Assembly: GCF_001713475.1 (NCBI RefSeq)
Contig: NZ_CP016499.1
Coordinates: 3,192,501-3,256,500 of the forward strand
Reading direction: 5' to 3'
Source: Agrobacterium sp. RAC06
GTDB lineage: Bacteria > Pseudomonadota > Alphaproteobacteria > Rhizobiales > Rhizobiaceae
Length of the DNA: 64,000 nt
Below are positions 1 through 8,266 of this stretch, piece by piece (positions within the stretch are counted from its first letter, which is position 1; each line of letters opens with the position of its first letter). Made by a program: the position numbers and the translations under genes. The notes under the pieces were generated by a model that worked only from the letters and a program-made list of their open reading frames with translations, ran no database searches and was not told where the DNA came from.

Positions 1-247
1 TGCGGGCGCGGAAGAAGCGGCGAACAGAGTGAGGCGAAGTCCAGAGCGTGCGCAGCAACCACCAGGTCACCATGATCACGGCGACGAGCCCGACGAGCGC
101 CGTAACAGCCACGATGAGGTCGGTATTGTATAGCTGGCCTTCCCACTCCAGCGAGATGTTGCCGGGACGATCCGCGATCCAGGAGAAGCCGAAGCCGAGC
201 GCCAGGATGAGAGCGAAGAAGAAGAGAACCTTGAGGATGGTTGTCAT
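1..247 (-). CDS. hemY: HemY-type membrane protein of heme gene cluster (N-terminal part)
   Basis: Only the first 82 codons are in the window; the gene continues past the left edge. The start is the ATG at 247, three bases after the stop of the upstream gene. The translation begins MTTILKVLFFFALILALG, a hydrophobic segment. It is followed by the conserved stretch around IADRPGNISLEWEGQ and a second membrane segment near residues 45-65. This two-helix start is typical of the HemY N-terminal region (TPR-containing inner-membrane protein associated with late heme biosynthesis genes). The exact biochemical role of HemY in proteobacteria is not settled. Its place after hemC, hemD and a mitofilin-like gene supports the call. 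The TPR part lies outside the window. Confidence 0.85.
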   Translation of the reverse strand, partial: MTTILKVLFFFALILALGFGFSWIADRPGNISLEWEGQLYNTDLIVAVTALVGLVAVIMVTWWLLRTLWTSPHSVRRFFRAR

Positions 248-250
248 GCG

Positions 251-1528
251 TCAGCCTCCGTTTCCGGCCACGGTCTGAGACAGCGCCGCGGCTACCCGCT
301 CCTCGGCCTCGATCCGGTTCCTCAGAGTTGTCGCAAACTCCGATGAGGCCGCCTTGCCGGCTTCAGGCAGTGTTTCCCATTCCAGGGCCGCGCCCTTGAG
401 GTCGCCATTCTGCAGCTTGTTTTCAACGCGGGCGACGATGGCCTCCGGCGTATCGCCCTCTACATTGCCGACGGGCCTCACCTTGACCAGCGAGCGGGCG
501 CTCGCCATCAGGCGATCGGTCCAGCCTTCGCCTTGCTCTGGCTGGTGGATGGCGGCGAGGATCTCTTCCGCCACCTGGTTGAACTGCCGTGTCAGATCCG
601 ACCGAGACGGTACGCCGTTGCTTGCAAGCGGTGTGAGTGCGGCAACCGCCGGATCCTCGGGCGAAACGCTTTTCAAGGCGTCGAGCTCCGACAGGAACGG
701 GCCGCCGCGATCGATTGCGGTCTTCAAACCGGAAAGGGCGATGGCACGCGCCATTTCAACGTCGCTGCGTGGTTCGTCCAGCTTGCGCTCGGCTTCATCA
801 AGTCGCGTGGCGCTCTGGTCGAGCGCCTGCTTGTTGCTGGCGATTTCCGCACGCAGGGACTCGATCGCCTGTTCAGCAGCGACCAGCTGCGTCTTGAGTG
901 CTTCGACAGTGGCGGCATCGGCGGTCGGCTCGGAGCCCGCATTAGCGACGCTGGTTTCGAGCGCTGTTATCCGCTCGGCAAGTGCAGGGTCGGTGGCGGG
1001 CGCCGCGGGTTGTGCCGCCAGGCGCGCGACTTCGGCCTTCAACGCGTCAAGCTCTGCCGTGTCCACGGCTGGAGCCTGGACCGCCTGTTCCGGGCCCAGG
1101 CCGGGAACGATCCCGGCATATTGCATGCTGCCGGCCAGAGCGAGTGCCACGAGGCCGCCGAAGATGCCGGAGGCAACCAGGGTCGAGGTCGGAGGGGACT
1201 GGCGAACCGGTTCCCGGCTGGTGGTTGTCTCGCTTTTCGCTGCCGTTTCAGCACGCGTTTCCGTGTCATCGACAGGGGCGGTTTCAGCCGTCGGCTCCGG
1301 CGTGGGCGTCCAGGGATCTGCTGGCGTTTCAGGGGGAGCGTCGTTCGAAGCCGTGGCACTTGCGGTCGGCTCGTCGGGCACGGCAGACGAGGTAGGTGTA
1401 TCCGATGGCAGAGCATCGGCCTCGGCATTGCCGGAATCCGCGGCGGACTTGGTTTCCTCAGCGGTCAGGTCGATTGTCACCGGATCATCGGTGGCTTTCG
1501 ATCGACGGGGTGGCTTTCCGGAAACCAT
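251..1528 (-). CDS. Mitofilin-like inner-membrane protein (COG4223 type)
   Basis: A 425-residue protein encoded between hemD and hemY. Residues 1-115 are Pro/Ala/Thr/Glu-rich and probably disordered on the cytoplasmic side. One membrane helix lies near 116-138. An Ala/Leu/Glu-rich coiled coil follows at about 150-265 (heptad-like AELDALKAEVARLA, LKTQLVAAEQAIESL). The C-terminal 150 residues form a helical domain. This architecture matches the alphaproteobacterial mitofilin/Mic60-related proteins, which are found in this heme-gene position and are implicated in inner-membrane organisation. The gap to hemY is 3 bp and the gap after hemD is about 90 bp, so co-transcription is likely. The function in this organism is inferred from family and context only. 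Confidence 0.8.
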   Translation of the reverse strand: MVSGKPPRRSKATDDPVTIDLTAEETKSAADSGNAEADALPSDTPTSSAVPDEPTASATASNDAPPETPADPWTPTPEPTAETAPVDDTETRAETAAKSETTTSREPVRQSPPTSTLVASGIFGGLVALALAGSMQYAGIVPGLGPEQAVQAPAVDTAELDALKAEVARLAAQPAAPATDPALAERITALETSVANAGSEPTADAATVEALKTQLVAAEQAIESLRAEIASNKQALDQSATRLDEAERKLDEPRSDVEMARAIALSGLKTAIDRGGPFLSELDALKSVSPEDPAVAALTPLASNGVPSRSDLTRQFNQVAEEILAAIHQPEQGEGWTDRLMASARSLVKVRPVGNVEGDTPEAIVARVENKLQNGDLKGAALEWETLPEAGKAASSEFATTLRNRIEAEERVAAALSQTVAGNGG

Positions 1529-1618
1529 GGCAACCTCTTCATTTCGCGCGTGTGATTAAACCTAGTCAGTCCTCAAGGCGAAGGGAAGGCCCGAGGTTCC
1601 ATTTCACGCGGCACTGCA

Positions 1619-2338
1619 TCAAAGCAGAAGAAGGAGCAGATCCTCGCGAGGTTCCATAGGCCAACGGCTTCTGGCGTGAAAATCTGCCGGCAGGGTGTCT
1701 GCAATCTTTTCACTCAGGCAGAGAAAGCGTGTCCGCGGCCAGTCGAGCACTTCGCTCGTTCGGTCGTGCAGCTCCCCGAGACGCCTTGCCGTTTCGGAGG
1801 AGTAGACCAGAATTGCTTCCGGCATCGGGGTGAGCTTGTCGATTACCGCGGTGTCGGGATAGGTGGACGGAACCATCCGGTAACATTCTCGTACGTCCAC
1901 CATGCGTCCCGCCTCTCGTAGCTTGGCTTCGAAGTCTGGAGAGCGTGGCGTTCCCGTCAAATAGAGGATCGATGCGCCCGGATTCTGGTCCGACTTCGCG
2001 ATGAGCAGTCCAGCGAGGGAGTGTCCGTCACCGTCGGCAATCGAAACATCCTTGAAACCGGCCTCTCTTGCTGCACGGGCCGTGGCGCGACCGACGGCGA
2101 AGAGGGGCGGAGCCAGGAAGGGACGTCTTGCATCGTCCGGCAGCGTTTTCAGCACGCGCATCGCTTCGGCACTGGTCACGGCAAGGAAACCTGCGTCGGG
2201 CGCGGGAGGGGAGGCGAGTGCCTCGGGCTGTTGCATCGCCTGCATCAGGGGCAGGAGCACGGGCTCATGACCACGGCGTTCGAGTTCGGCGGCGGTTCTG
2301 GCCGAGGCCGGCTCCGGACGCGTCACGAGAACGCGCAT
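1619..2338 (-). CDS. hemD: Uroporphyrinogen-III synthase
   Basis: A 239-residue HemD-family protein that would cyclise hydroxymethylbilane to uroporphyrinogen III in tetrapyrrole synthesis. It starts MRVLVTRPEPASARTAAEL, the usual N-terminus of the family, with the VTRP motif. A central segment with FAVGRATARAAREAGF follows, then the family-typical ILYLTG near residues 125-130. HemD sequences are poorly conserved, so the start motif and the location matter. The gene begins 3 bp after the hemC stop on the same strand, consistent with translational coupling. The C-terminus ends in a run of leucines. Confidence 0.9.
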   Translation of the reverse strand: MRVLVTRPEPASARTAAELERRGHEPVLLPLMQAMQQPEALASPPAPDAGFLAVTSAEAMRVLKTLPDDARRPFLAPPLFAVGRATARAAREAGFKDVSIADGDGHSLAGLLIAKSDQNPGASILYLTGTPRSPDFEAKLREAGRMVDVRECYRMVPSTYPDTAVIDKLTPMPEAILVYSSETARRLGELHDRTSEVLDWPRTRFLCLSEKIADTLPADFHARSRWPMEPREDLLLLLL

Positions 2339-2341
2339 GCC

Positions 2342-3271
2342 TCAATTCCAGCTATCGAAGAAGTCGCTGCCGGCCTTGCTGCGAACTGTGCCGCCGGCTC
2401 TCGCGCCGAGTACGGCAGCCTCTGTCCGGCTTCCCTCGATCTCCACGTCATGCCAGCGGCTTCCGTCGGGCGTCAGGATCATGCCGGCAAAGCGGATTGC
2501 GTCGCCCTGCACCGTTGCAAGGCCTGCAATCGGCGTTCGGCAGGAGCCATCGAGCGCGCCGAGAAAGGCGCGTTCGCAGCTGACAGCGTCAAAGGTATCG
2601 TGGTCATTGATCGCTTCGAGCAGGTCGTTGACCCTTGCATCGCCGATGCGGCTCTCGATGCAAATCGCGCCCTGCGCCGGTGCCGGGGGAAAGTCGCTCG
2701 GGTCGAGCAGTTCGGTCGGGATCTCGGGCTTGCCGAGACGGCGCAGGCCGGCATAGGCGAGCAGCGTCGCATCCACTTCGCCATCGGCAAGCTTGCGCAG
2801 GCGGGTGTCGACCAGGCCGCGGAAGGTGATCACGTTGATATCTGGGCGGATGCGGCGGATGAGTGCCTGGCGACGAAGCGAAGACGAGCCGACGGTTGCC
2901 CCTTGAGGAAGTTCCTTCAGCGTCGGAGCCGTGCGGCCAACGACGGCGTCGCGGACATCCTCGCGCGGCAGGAATGCCGAAAGGAAAAGGCCTTCGGGCA
3001 ATTTGGTCGGCATGTCCTTCGAGGAATGCACCGCAAAGTCGAGATCGCCCGAGAGAAGTTGATCCTCCAGCTCCTCGGTGAACAGTCCCTTGCCGCCGAT
3101 TTCGGACAGCGCACGATCTGTGATCCGGTCGCCCTTGGTGGAGAGCACCACGATCTCGAACATCTCCTCCGGCAGTCCATGGGCGACCATGAGGCGCGCG
3201 CGTGTCTCCGAAGCCTGGGCGAGAGCGAGCGGGCTGCCCCGCGTGCCGATGCGGAAAGGTTTTGTTTGCAT
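2342..3271 (-). CDS. hemC: Porphobilinogen deaminase (hydroxymethylbilane synthase)
   Basis: A 309-residue HemC that polymerises four porphobilinogens into hydroxymethylbilane. I chose the ATG at 3271 ([19 protein letters not shown]). The family-conserved [13 protein letters not shown] begins there, and the 19 upstream in-frame codons look unrelated. The cofactor-binding Cys is C244 in [10 protein letters not shown]. The region [15 protein letters not shown] and the segment KDMPTKLP are characteristic. It is divergent from tsaD, with 73 bp between the two starts holding both promoters. It heads the hemC-hemD-mitofilin-hemY unit. Confidence 0.95.
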   Translation of the reverse strand: MQTKPFRIGTRGSPLALAQASETRARLMVAHGLPEEMFEIVVLSTKGDRITDRALSEIGGKGLFTEELEDQLLSGDLDFAVHSSKDMPTKLPEGLFLSAFLPREDVRDAVVGRTAPTLKELPQGATVGSSSLRRQALIRRIRPDINVITFRGLVDTRLRKLADGEVDATLLAYAGLRRLGKPEIPTELLDPSDFPPAPAQGAICIESRIGDARVNDLLEAINDHDTFDAVSCERAFLGALDGSCRTPIAGLATVQGDAIRFAGMILTPDGSRWHDVEIEGSRTEAAVLGARAGGTVRSKAGSDFFDSWN

Positions 3272-3344
3272 CCGAACTTGTCCGTTGTTACCGACAGATT
3301 TCGTAGACCGGTTTCTCGGCGACCGCAATCAATGAACAGGCTCC

Positions 3345-4439
3345 ATGACATCCAAACTGCGCATCCTCGGCATCGAAACGAGCTGTGACGAGACGGCAGC
3401 GGCCGTCGTTACGCGGCTTTCTGACGGCTCGGCCGTCACCGAGGCGGATGTCGTATTGAGCCAGCTCGACGAGCACAGCGCCTATGGTGGCGTGGTGCCG
3501 GAGATTGCCGCCCGCGCCCATGTCGATGCGTTGGACACGCTGATCGAGGAAGCGCTCACGCGCGCGGGCATCACGCTCGCCGAGGTGGATGCCATTGCCG
3601 CCACGTCCGGTCCAGGCCTGATCGGTGGTTTGCTGGTGGGTCTCATGACCGGAAAGGCAATCGCGCGGGCGACGGGCAAGCCGCTTTACGCCGTCAACCA
3701 TCTCGAAGGCCATGCGCTGACGGCGCGGCTCACCGATGGCGTTCCCTTCCCATACCTCATGCTGCTGGTTTCGGGCGGCCATACACAGCTCGTCCTGGTC
3801 AAGGGTGTGGGCGAGTACGAGCGCTGGGGCACGACGATTGACGATGCTCTCGGCGAGGCCTTCGACAAGACAGCGAAGCTGCTCGGTCTTCCCTATCCCG
3901 GGGGGCCTGCTGTCGAGCGTGCAGCTGCCACCGGTAATCCCAAGCGCTTTGCCTTTCCCCGGCCTTTGGTCGGCGAGGCGCGTCTCGACTTTTCGTTTTC
4001 GGGCCTCAAAACCGCCGTGCGTCAGGCGGCAGAAGGCATCGCGCCTGTCACCGATCAGGACATTGCCGATATCTGCGCCTCCTTCCAGCATGCCATTTCG
4101 CGCACGCTGAAGGATCGCATCGGCCGTGGCCTGCAGCGCTTCAAGGAAACATTCCCCGAAGTGGCCGAGCCCGCGCTGGTCGTCGCCGGCGGTGTGGCTG
4201 CCAACAAGGAAGTACGCCAGACGCTCGACACGCTCTGCGGCGAGCATCGCTTCCGCTTCGTCGCGCCGCCGCATCATCTGTGTACTGACAATGCCGTCAT
4301 GATCGCCTGGGCAGGCCTGGAGCGCATGGCGCTCGGCATGCCCTCGGATGATCTTGCAGTCGCCCCCCGCTCGCGCTGGCCGCTGGACCAAGATGCCAAG
4401 GCCTTGCTTGCCTACGGCAAGCGGGGAGCCAAGGCATGA
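3345..4439 (+). CDS. tsaD: tRNA threonylcarbamoyladenosine synthase subunit TsaD
   Basis: A 364-residue Kae1/TsaD ATPase that transfers the threonylcarbamoyl group to A37 of ANN-decoding tRNAs, acting with TsaB and TsaE. It begins with the [16 protein letters not shown] signature. The metal-binding HLEGH motif lies at residues 119-123, and the [11 protein letters not shown] and [16 protein letters not shown] motifs follow. Near the C-terminus is [10 protein letters not shown]. Length and all motifs are standard. Its last four bases overlap the gpsA start (ATGA). Confidence 0.96.
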   Translation: MTSKLRILGIETSCDETAAAVVTRLSDGSAVTEADVVLSQLDEHSAYGGVVPEIAARAHVDALDTLIEEALTRAGITLAEVDAIAATSGPGLIGGLLVGLMTGKAIARATGKPLYAVNHLEGHALTARLTDGVPFPYLMLLVSGGHTQLVLVKGVGEYERWGTTIDDALGEAFDKTAKLLGLPYPGGPAVERAAATGNPKRFAFPRPLVGEARLDFSFSGLKTAVRQAAEGIAPVTDQDIADICASFQHAISRTLKDRIGRGLQRFKETFPEVAEPALVVAGGVAANKEVRQTLDTLCGEHRFRFVAPPHHLCTDNAVMIAWAGLERMALGMPSDDLAVAPRSRWPLDQDAKALLAYGKRGAKA

Positions 4440-5425
4440 GCGGGATGCAGCGTATCGCCGTGATCGGCGCCGGTGCCTTCGGCACGGCGCTTGCGGCCGT
4501 GGTGGCGCAGACGGGCAGGGCGGAAGCCCTGTTGGTCGGTCGCGATGCCTCGGTCATGGCTGATCTCGCCGCAAGCCGAATCCATGAGGCTGCATTGCCG
4601 GGCATTCAATTGCCTGCATCGCTGTCCTTTTCCGCACGGTCGGAAGATCTCGGCGAGGCCGATATCGTGCTCTTCGCCATGCCGTCCCAGGCGCAGATCG
4701 CGGCTGCAGAATCCTTTGGGCCACACCTGAAGCCGGGCGTGCCGGTCGTCATCTGCGCCAAGGGGATCGAGAAGCAGAGCTCACGTCTGCTCACCGACGT
4801 GCTGGAAACGGCTCTTCCCGGCCATCCGATCGCCATGCTTTCTGGCCCCGGCTTTGCGGCTGATATCGCCAAAGGCTTGCCGACGGCCATGGCGATCGCT
4901 GCAGAGGACCTGTTCCTTGCCGAACAACTCGCCAAGGCGATCTCCGGCCAGACCTTCCGTCTTTATGCATCGGACGACCGGATCGGTGTGCAGCTCGGCG
5001 GCGCGCTGAAGAACGTACTCGCCATTGCCTGCGGCATCGTCGAGGGCATGGGGCTTGGTGATTCGGCACGGGCAGCCCTGATCGCCCGTGGCCTTGCTGA
5101 GATGTCGAGACTGGTCGATGCGATGGGCGGGCGAGGCGATACGGTGCGGGGTCTGTCAGGCCTCGGTGACCTCGTGCTGACCGCGACCAGCCACCAGTCC
5201 CGCAATCTGCGCTTCGGTATTGCGCTCGGCAAGGGCGAACCCATAGGCTCCCAGCAAGGTTCGCTCGTCGAAGGTGCCTTTGCAGCTGCGGTTGCTGCCC
5301 GCCTCGCCGAAGGTCACCAGATCGAGATGCCGATCACGGAAGCCGTTGCTGCGATCATCGATGGCAGACTGGACATCCCGACCGCGATCACCCAACTGAT
5401 GTCGCGACCGATCACCACCGAATAA
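4436..5425 (+). CDS. gpsA: NAD(P)-dependent glycerol-3-phosphate dehydrogenase
   Basis: A 329-residue GpsA that reduces dihydroxyacetone phosphate to sn-glycerol-3-phosphate for phospholipid synthesis. The Rossmann motif [10 protein letters not shown] is at residues 11-20. The VVICAKGIE segment, the substrate-site region [15 protein letters not shown] and the [14 protein letters not shown] motif are all present. The start overlaps the tsaD stop by 4 bp (ATGA), so the two are probably translationally coupled. Confidence 0.95.
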   Translation: MSGMQRIAVIGAGAFGTALAAVVAQTGRAEALLVGRDASVMADLAASRIHEAALPGIQLPASLSFSARSEDLGEADIVLFAMPSQAQIAAAESFGPHLKPGVPVVICAKGIEKQSSRLLTDVLETALPGHPIAMLSGPGFAADIAKGLPTAMAIAAEDLFLAEQLAKAISGQTFRLYASDDRIGVQLGGALKNVLAIACGIVEGMGLGDSARAALIARGLAEMSRLVDAMGGRGDTVRGLSGLGDLVLTATSHQSRNLRFGIALGKGEPIGSQQGSLVEGAFAAAVAARLAEGHQIEMPITEAVAAIIDGRLDIPTAITQLMSRPITTE

Positions 5426-5447
5426 GAGACCCTTGAGGAGAGAAAAG

Positions 5448-5741
5448 ATGCTGTTTGCCGTCATCTGCGCCGACAAGCCTGGACACCTGAACCTTCGGAT
5501 GGAAACGCGTCCGCCGCATGTCGAGTGGCTGAACGGGCTCAATGCCGCCGGCCAGTTGAAGATCGCCGGCCCGTTCCTCGACGCGGACGGCAAGCCCTGC
5601 GGCTCGATGCTGATCATCGCAGCCGACGACATCGAGGCCGCCAAGGCGCTGGCAGCACAAGACCCCTATGCCAAGGCCGGCCTGTTCGAGACTGTTGAGA
5701 TCAAGCCCTATAACTGGGTCTTCAACAATCCGGAGGCGTGA
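5448..5741 (+). CDS. YciI-like protein
   Basis: A 97-residue YciI-family protein (ferredoxin-like dimeric fold). The ATG at 5448 gives MLFAVICADKPGHLNLRMET and has an AGGAGAG ribosome site just upstream. An alternative start five codons earlier lacks a site. The conserved features are the basic RPPHVEWLNGL-like segment and the FETVEIKPYNWVF end. The biochemical role of YciI proteins is mostly unknown. It sits between gpsA and an EVE-domain gene, all close-packed on the plus strand. Confidence 0.85.
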   Translation: MLFAVICADKPGHLNLRMETRPPHVEWLNGLNAAGQLKIAGPFLDADGKPCGSMLIIAADDIEAAKALAAQDPYAKAGLFETVEIKPYNWVFNNPEA

Positions 5742-5746
5742 ACGGC

Positions 5747-6178
5747 ATGGCATTCTGGCTCTACAAGTCCGAACCCTTCAAGTGGTCCTGGGAAATGCAG
5801 AAGGCCAAGGGCGATGTCGGGGAAGAGTGGACCGGCGTTCGCAATTATCTCGCGCGCAACAACATGCGGGCGATGAAGATCGGCGACAAGGGCTTCTTCT
5901 ACCATTCCAACGAGGGTCTGGAAGTCGTCGGGATCGTCGAAGTCTGTGCGCTCTCTCATCCGGATTCGACCGCCGAGGGGGATGCCCGCTGGGACTGCGT
6001 CGACATCCGCTCCGTCTGCGACATGCCGAAGCCGGTCAGTCTTAAGGATGTGAAGGCAAACGAGAAACTGTCGAAGATGGCGCTTGTTACCTCTATGCGG
6101 CTCTCGGTCCAGCCTGTGACGGACGACGAATATTTCGAGGTCTGCCGCATGGGCGGTCTCGACAATCCGCCCGTCTGA
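5747..6178 (+). CDS. EVE-domain protein
   Basis: A 143-residue stand-alone EVE domain (PUA-like fold), proposed to bind modified bases in nucleic acid. It starts MAFWLYKSEPFKWSW, and the WTGVRNYLARNNM, GDKGFFYHSNEG and VVGIVEV segments are typical of the family. The ATG at 5747 is preferred over a GTG at 5738 because the GGAGG at 5732-5736 is correctly spaced only for the ATG. It follows the YciI gene with 5 bp between them. This is the common rhizobial pairing, with no sign of a restriction or defence partner nearby. Confidence 0.85.
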   Translation: MAFWLYKSEPFKWSWEMQKAKGDVGEEWTGVRNYLARNNMRAMKIGDKGFFYHSNEGLEVVGIVEVCALSHPDSTAEGDARWDCVDIRSVCDMPKPVSLKDVKANEKLSKMALVTSMRLSVQPVTDDEYFEVCRMGGLDNPPV

Positions 6179-6185
6179 TCTCCTC

Positions 6186-6830
6186 GTGAAGACAGATCCT
6201 GATCGATTCATCCTCGAAAACACCAGCGTGTTGTCTCCGCCGCATGTGCCGGAGATACGTCTGCACCTTGCAAGCGAGGTGCATGATCTCTGGATGAAAA
6301 CCGAGGAGGATCTGGAAGCGATCGGTCTGCCGCCGCCGTTCTGGGCCTTTGCCTGGGCGGGCGGCCAGGGGCTCGCGCGCTACATCCTCGATCATCCGGA
6401 AACGGTGAGGGGGAAACGCGTTCTCGATTTTGCCAGCGGTTCGGGAATGGTGGCGATTGCAGCTGCCCTTTCGGGTGCAGCCGCCGTGGTGGCCGCCGAT
6501 ATCGATCCCTGGGTGAAATGTGCGGTGCGGCTGAATGCCGCTCTCAATGGCGTGAGCATCGATTTCACCAATGACGACCTGATCGGCCGATCCGTCGATG
6601 TCGACGTGATCCTTGCCGGCGATGTCTTTTATGAGAGCGATTTTGCCAAGGCGCTGGTCGCCTGGTTCAGCGCCACTGCGAAGGATGGATGTCTCGTCCT
6701 GGTCGGAGATCCCGGACGCAGCTATCGCCCGATTGATAATCTCGAGCCGCTGGCGACCTATGAGGTGCCTGTCACGCGCGTTCTGGAAGACAGCGAGATC
6801 AAGAAGACGACCGTCTGGCAATTTCTCTAG
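6186..6830 (+). CDS. METTL20-like protein-lysine methyltransferase
   Basis: A 214-residue class I SAM-dependent methyltransferase. The SAM-binding motif is VLDFASGSGMVAIAAAL, followed by the acidic end AADIDP. Just before it lies LPPPFWAFAWAGGQGLARY, a signature I recognise from the METTL20/ETFB lysine methyltransferase group. From memory, an Agrobacterium homologue was reported to methylate ribosomal protein L7/L12 and ETF-beta. The target here is inferred from that similarity. The start is a GTG at 6186 with no strong ribosome site, so the exact N-terminus is uncertain. The stop shares a CTAG palindrome with the convergent gene. Confidence 0.8.
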   Translation: MKTDPDRFILENTSVLSPPHVPEIRLHLASEVHDLWMKTEEDLEAIGLPPPFWAFAWAGGQGLARYILDHPETVRGKRVLDFASGSGMVAIAAALSGAAAVVAADIDPWVKCAVRLNAALNGVSIDFTNDDLIGRSVDVDVILAGDVFYESDFAKALVAWFSATAKDGCLVLVGDPGRSYRPIDNLEPLATYEVPVTRVLEDSEIKKTTVWQFL

Positions 6831-7186
6831 TTTCTTGGCCGGATCACGCAGACACCGGCCTCGAACGAGCAGGCCTCATCCGGATTTTCGGTAGAAATTT
6901 CAATGATTTTTGCCTTGGGCGCACGATAGGCAATGACTTGCGGCCTCAAGCCCCTGTCGATGGCGAGGAACACCCCGTTGCCCTTGATGCGCAGCCCCGA
7001 GACGCTGCCAACGAAGGTGCCGATGCCGGGGATGACAGACGGAAGACCGTTGCTGCCGATCACCGCCTGGCCCTGGGATTTGTAATGGCCATGGCCTCGG
7101 TCATGCCGCTCCCCGGCGAGGCCGACATCGGCGGTGGAGATGAGCGCGATGGCCGCAGCTGTCAAAACGGAACCATACTTTAGCAT
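6827..7186 (-). CDS. Small secreted protein, His/Arg-rich, unknown function
   Basis: A 119-residue protein with a clear Sec signal peptide (MLKYGSVLTAAAIALISTADVGLA, likely cleaved after ADVGLA). The mature start is His/Gly-rich (GERHDRGHGHYKSQG). The rest contains two cysteines near the C-terminus (CSFEAGVC) that could form a disulfide. I do not recognise a family. The stop overlaps the convergent methyltransferase stop by 4 bp. A perfect TTAA-N7-TTAAC box lies 22 bp upstream of the start, suggesting CtrA control. Confidence 0.7.
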   Translation of the reverse strand: MLKYGSVLTAAAIALISTADVGLAGERHDRGHGHYKSQGQAVIGSNGLPSVIPGIGTFVGSVSGLRIKGNGVFLAIDRGLRPQVIAYRAPKAKIIEISTENPDEACSFEAGVCVIRPRN

Positions 7187-7472
7187 GCGGCAACCTCCGG
7201 GACGCAGTTAACAAATCGTTAACCCAACATGCCGCAACTGGTTGCTAAAGTCATCCATCTCAACGCTTTTTTCGTATGGAAGAATGCGGTTCGCATGGAC
7301 GCTAAAGGTCTGTTCACGCGAATCGATTAAATTGAAATCGTCAAGCGAATGTGCTTGTCGTCCGGGGTTTCGAGGATTAAACGTCCCCCTGATGCAATGC
7401 CACAAACGTTATGACGCATTGCAAACAATATGTCCGGACTCTCGGACCGCATCGAGACGCCGCGAGGTTTAG
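7187..7472. other. Intergenic region, divergent control of small secreted gene and sdh operon
   Basis: 286 bp without a supported gene. The left end holds a TTAA-N7-TTAAC box (7208-7223). The rest is AT-richer than the flanks and must contain the sdhC promoter, but I could not place a convincing -35/-10 pair. A 65-codon minus-strand reading frame here has no family resemblance and was not called. Confidence 0.5.
7208..7223. promoter_or_regulatory. Candidate CtrA-binding box
   Basis: The sequence TTAACAAATCGTTAAC matches the CtrA consensus TTAA-N7-TTAAC. It reads as a match on both strands because the halves are GTTAAC palindromes separated by 5 bp. It is centred about 30 bp upstream of the small secreted protein start at 7186 and about 257 bp upstream of sdhC. 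The position favours control of the minus-strand gene. Binding is inferred. Confidence 0.55.
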
Positions 7473-7868
7473 ATGGCGAATGTGACTAAAAACCGGCCTC
7501 TGTCGCCGCACCTGCAAATCTACAAGCCTATCCCCACAATGATCATGTCGATCCTGCACCGTATCACCGGTGCGGCGCTTTATTTCGGCACGATCCTCGT
7601 GGCTTGGTGGCTTGTGGCAGCCTCAACGGGCGCCGAATACTTCGAGTGGGTCAACTGGTTCATGGGAACCATCATCGGCCGCCTGATCCTGTTCGGCTAT
7701 ACCTGGGCACTCATCCATCACATGCTCGGCGGTCTGCGCCACCTGATGTGGGATGTCGGCTACGGCTTCGACAAGCATTTCTCCACGAAGCTCGCCAAAG
7801 CAAACATCATCGCATCCGTCGTCCTGACGATCCTCGTCTGGGTCGTTGCCTATATCATTCGCACCTGA
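7473..7868 (+). CDS. sdhC: Succinate dehydrogenase cytochrome b556 subunit
   Basis: A 131-residue SdhC, one of the two membrane anchors of complex II that carry heme b and the ubiquinone site. It contains [12 protein letters not shown] and [14 protein letters not shown], the quinone-site region of the family. Three membrane helices follow. The heme-ligand region is [16 protein letters not shown]. It is the first gene of sdhCDAB, with sdhD 11 bp downstream. Confidence 0.95.
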   Translation: MANVTKNRPLSPHLQIYKPIPTMIMSILHRITGAALYFGTILVAWWLVAASTGAEYFEWVNWFMGTIIGRLILFGYTWALIHHMLGGLRHLMWDVGYGFDKHFSTKLAKANIIASVVLTILVWVVAYIIRT

Positions 7869-7879
7869 GGCACCATTCC

Positions 7880-8260
7880 ATGGATATGCGCACTCCGCTC
7901 GGCAAGGTCCGCGGTCTCGGCTCGGCCAAGGAAGGCACCGAGCATTTCTGGCGCCAGCGCGTCACGGCCGTCGCCAACATTCCTCTGATCCTCTTCTTCG
8001 TCGGCTTTCTGGTCATGTACAACGGCCAGCCCTATGCCGAAGTGGTTGGCGCATTGTCGCACCCGCTTGTTGCCGTCGTCATGGCTCTGGTCGTGCTGTC
8101 GGCACTGATCCATATGAAGCTGGGCATGCAGGTGATCATCGAGGACTATGTCCATGCCGATATCGCCAAGCTTTTGCTTCTGATGCTGAACACGTTCTTT
8201 GCAATCCTGATCGGTGGCCTCTGTCTTTTCGCCATCTTGAAGATCGCATTCGTAGGGTAA
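7880..8260 (+). CDS. sdhD: Succinate dehydrogenase membrane anchor subunit
   Basis: A 126-residue SdhD. I start it at the ATG at 7880 ([21 protein letters not shown]). The longer in-frame reading upstream only shadows sdhC. An ATG two codons later is also possible. Three hydrophobic segments occur at about residues 30-50, 57-77 and 92-120. The second carries [17 protein letters not shown], the usual His/Asp/Tyr region near heme and quinone. Confidence 0.93.
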   Translation: MDMRTPLGKVRGLGSAKEGTEHFWRQRVTAVANIPLILFFVGFLVMYNGQPYAEVVGALSHPLVAVVMALVVLSALIHMKLGMQVIIEDYVHADIAKLLLLMLNTFFAILIGGLCLFAILKIAFVG

Positions 8261-8266
8261 ATCAAC

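Noticed and set aside
354..1559. Plus-strand frames of 300-400 codons opposite the mitofilin-like gene
   Set aside because: They are Ser/Ala/Arg-rich low-complexity translations antisense to a gene with a clear membrane helix and coiled coil in a conserved heme-gene context.
5747..6178. The EVE-domain gene as part of a defence system
   Set aside because: The neighbours are gpsA, a YciI-like gene and a protein methyltransferase in compact housekeeping order; no nuclease or modification partner is present.
7208..7405. A 65-codon minus-strand frame in the gap before sdhC
   Set aside because: No recognisable family, no good ribosome site, and it covers the region expected to hold the sdh promoter and the CtrA box.
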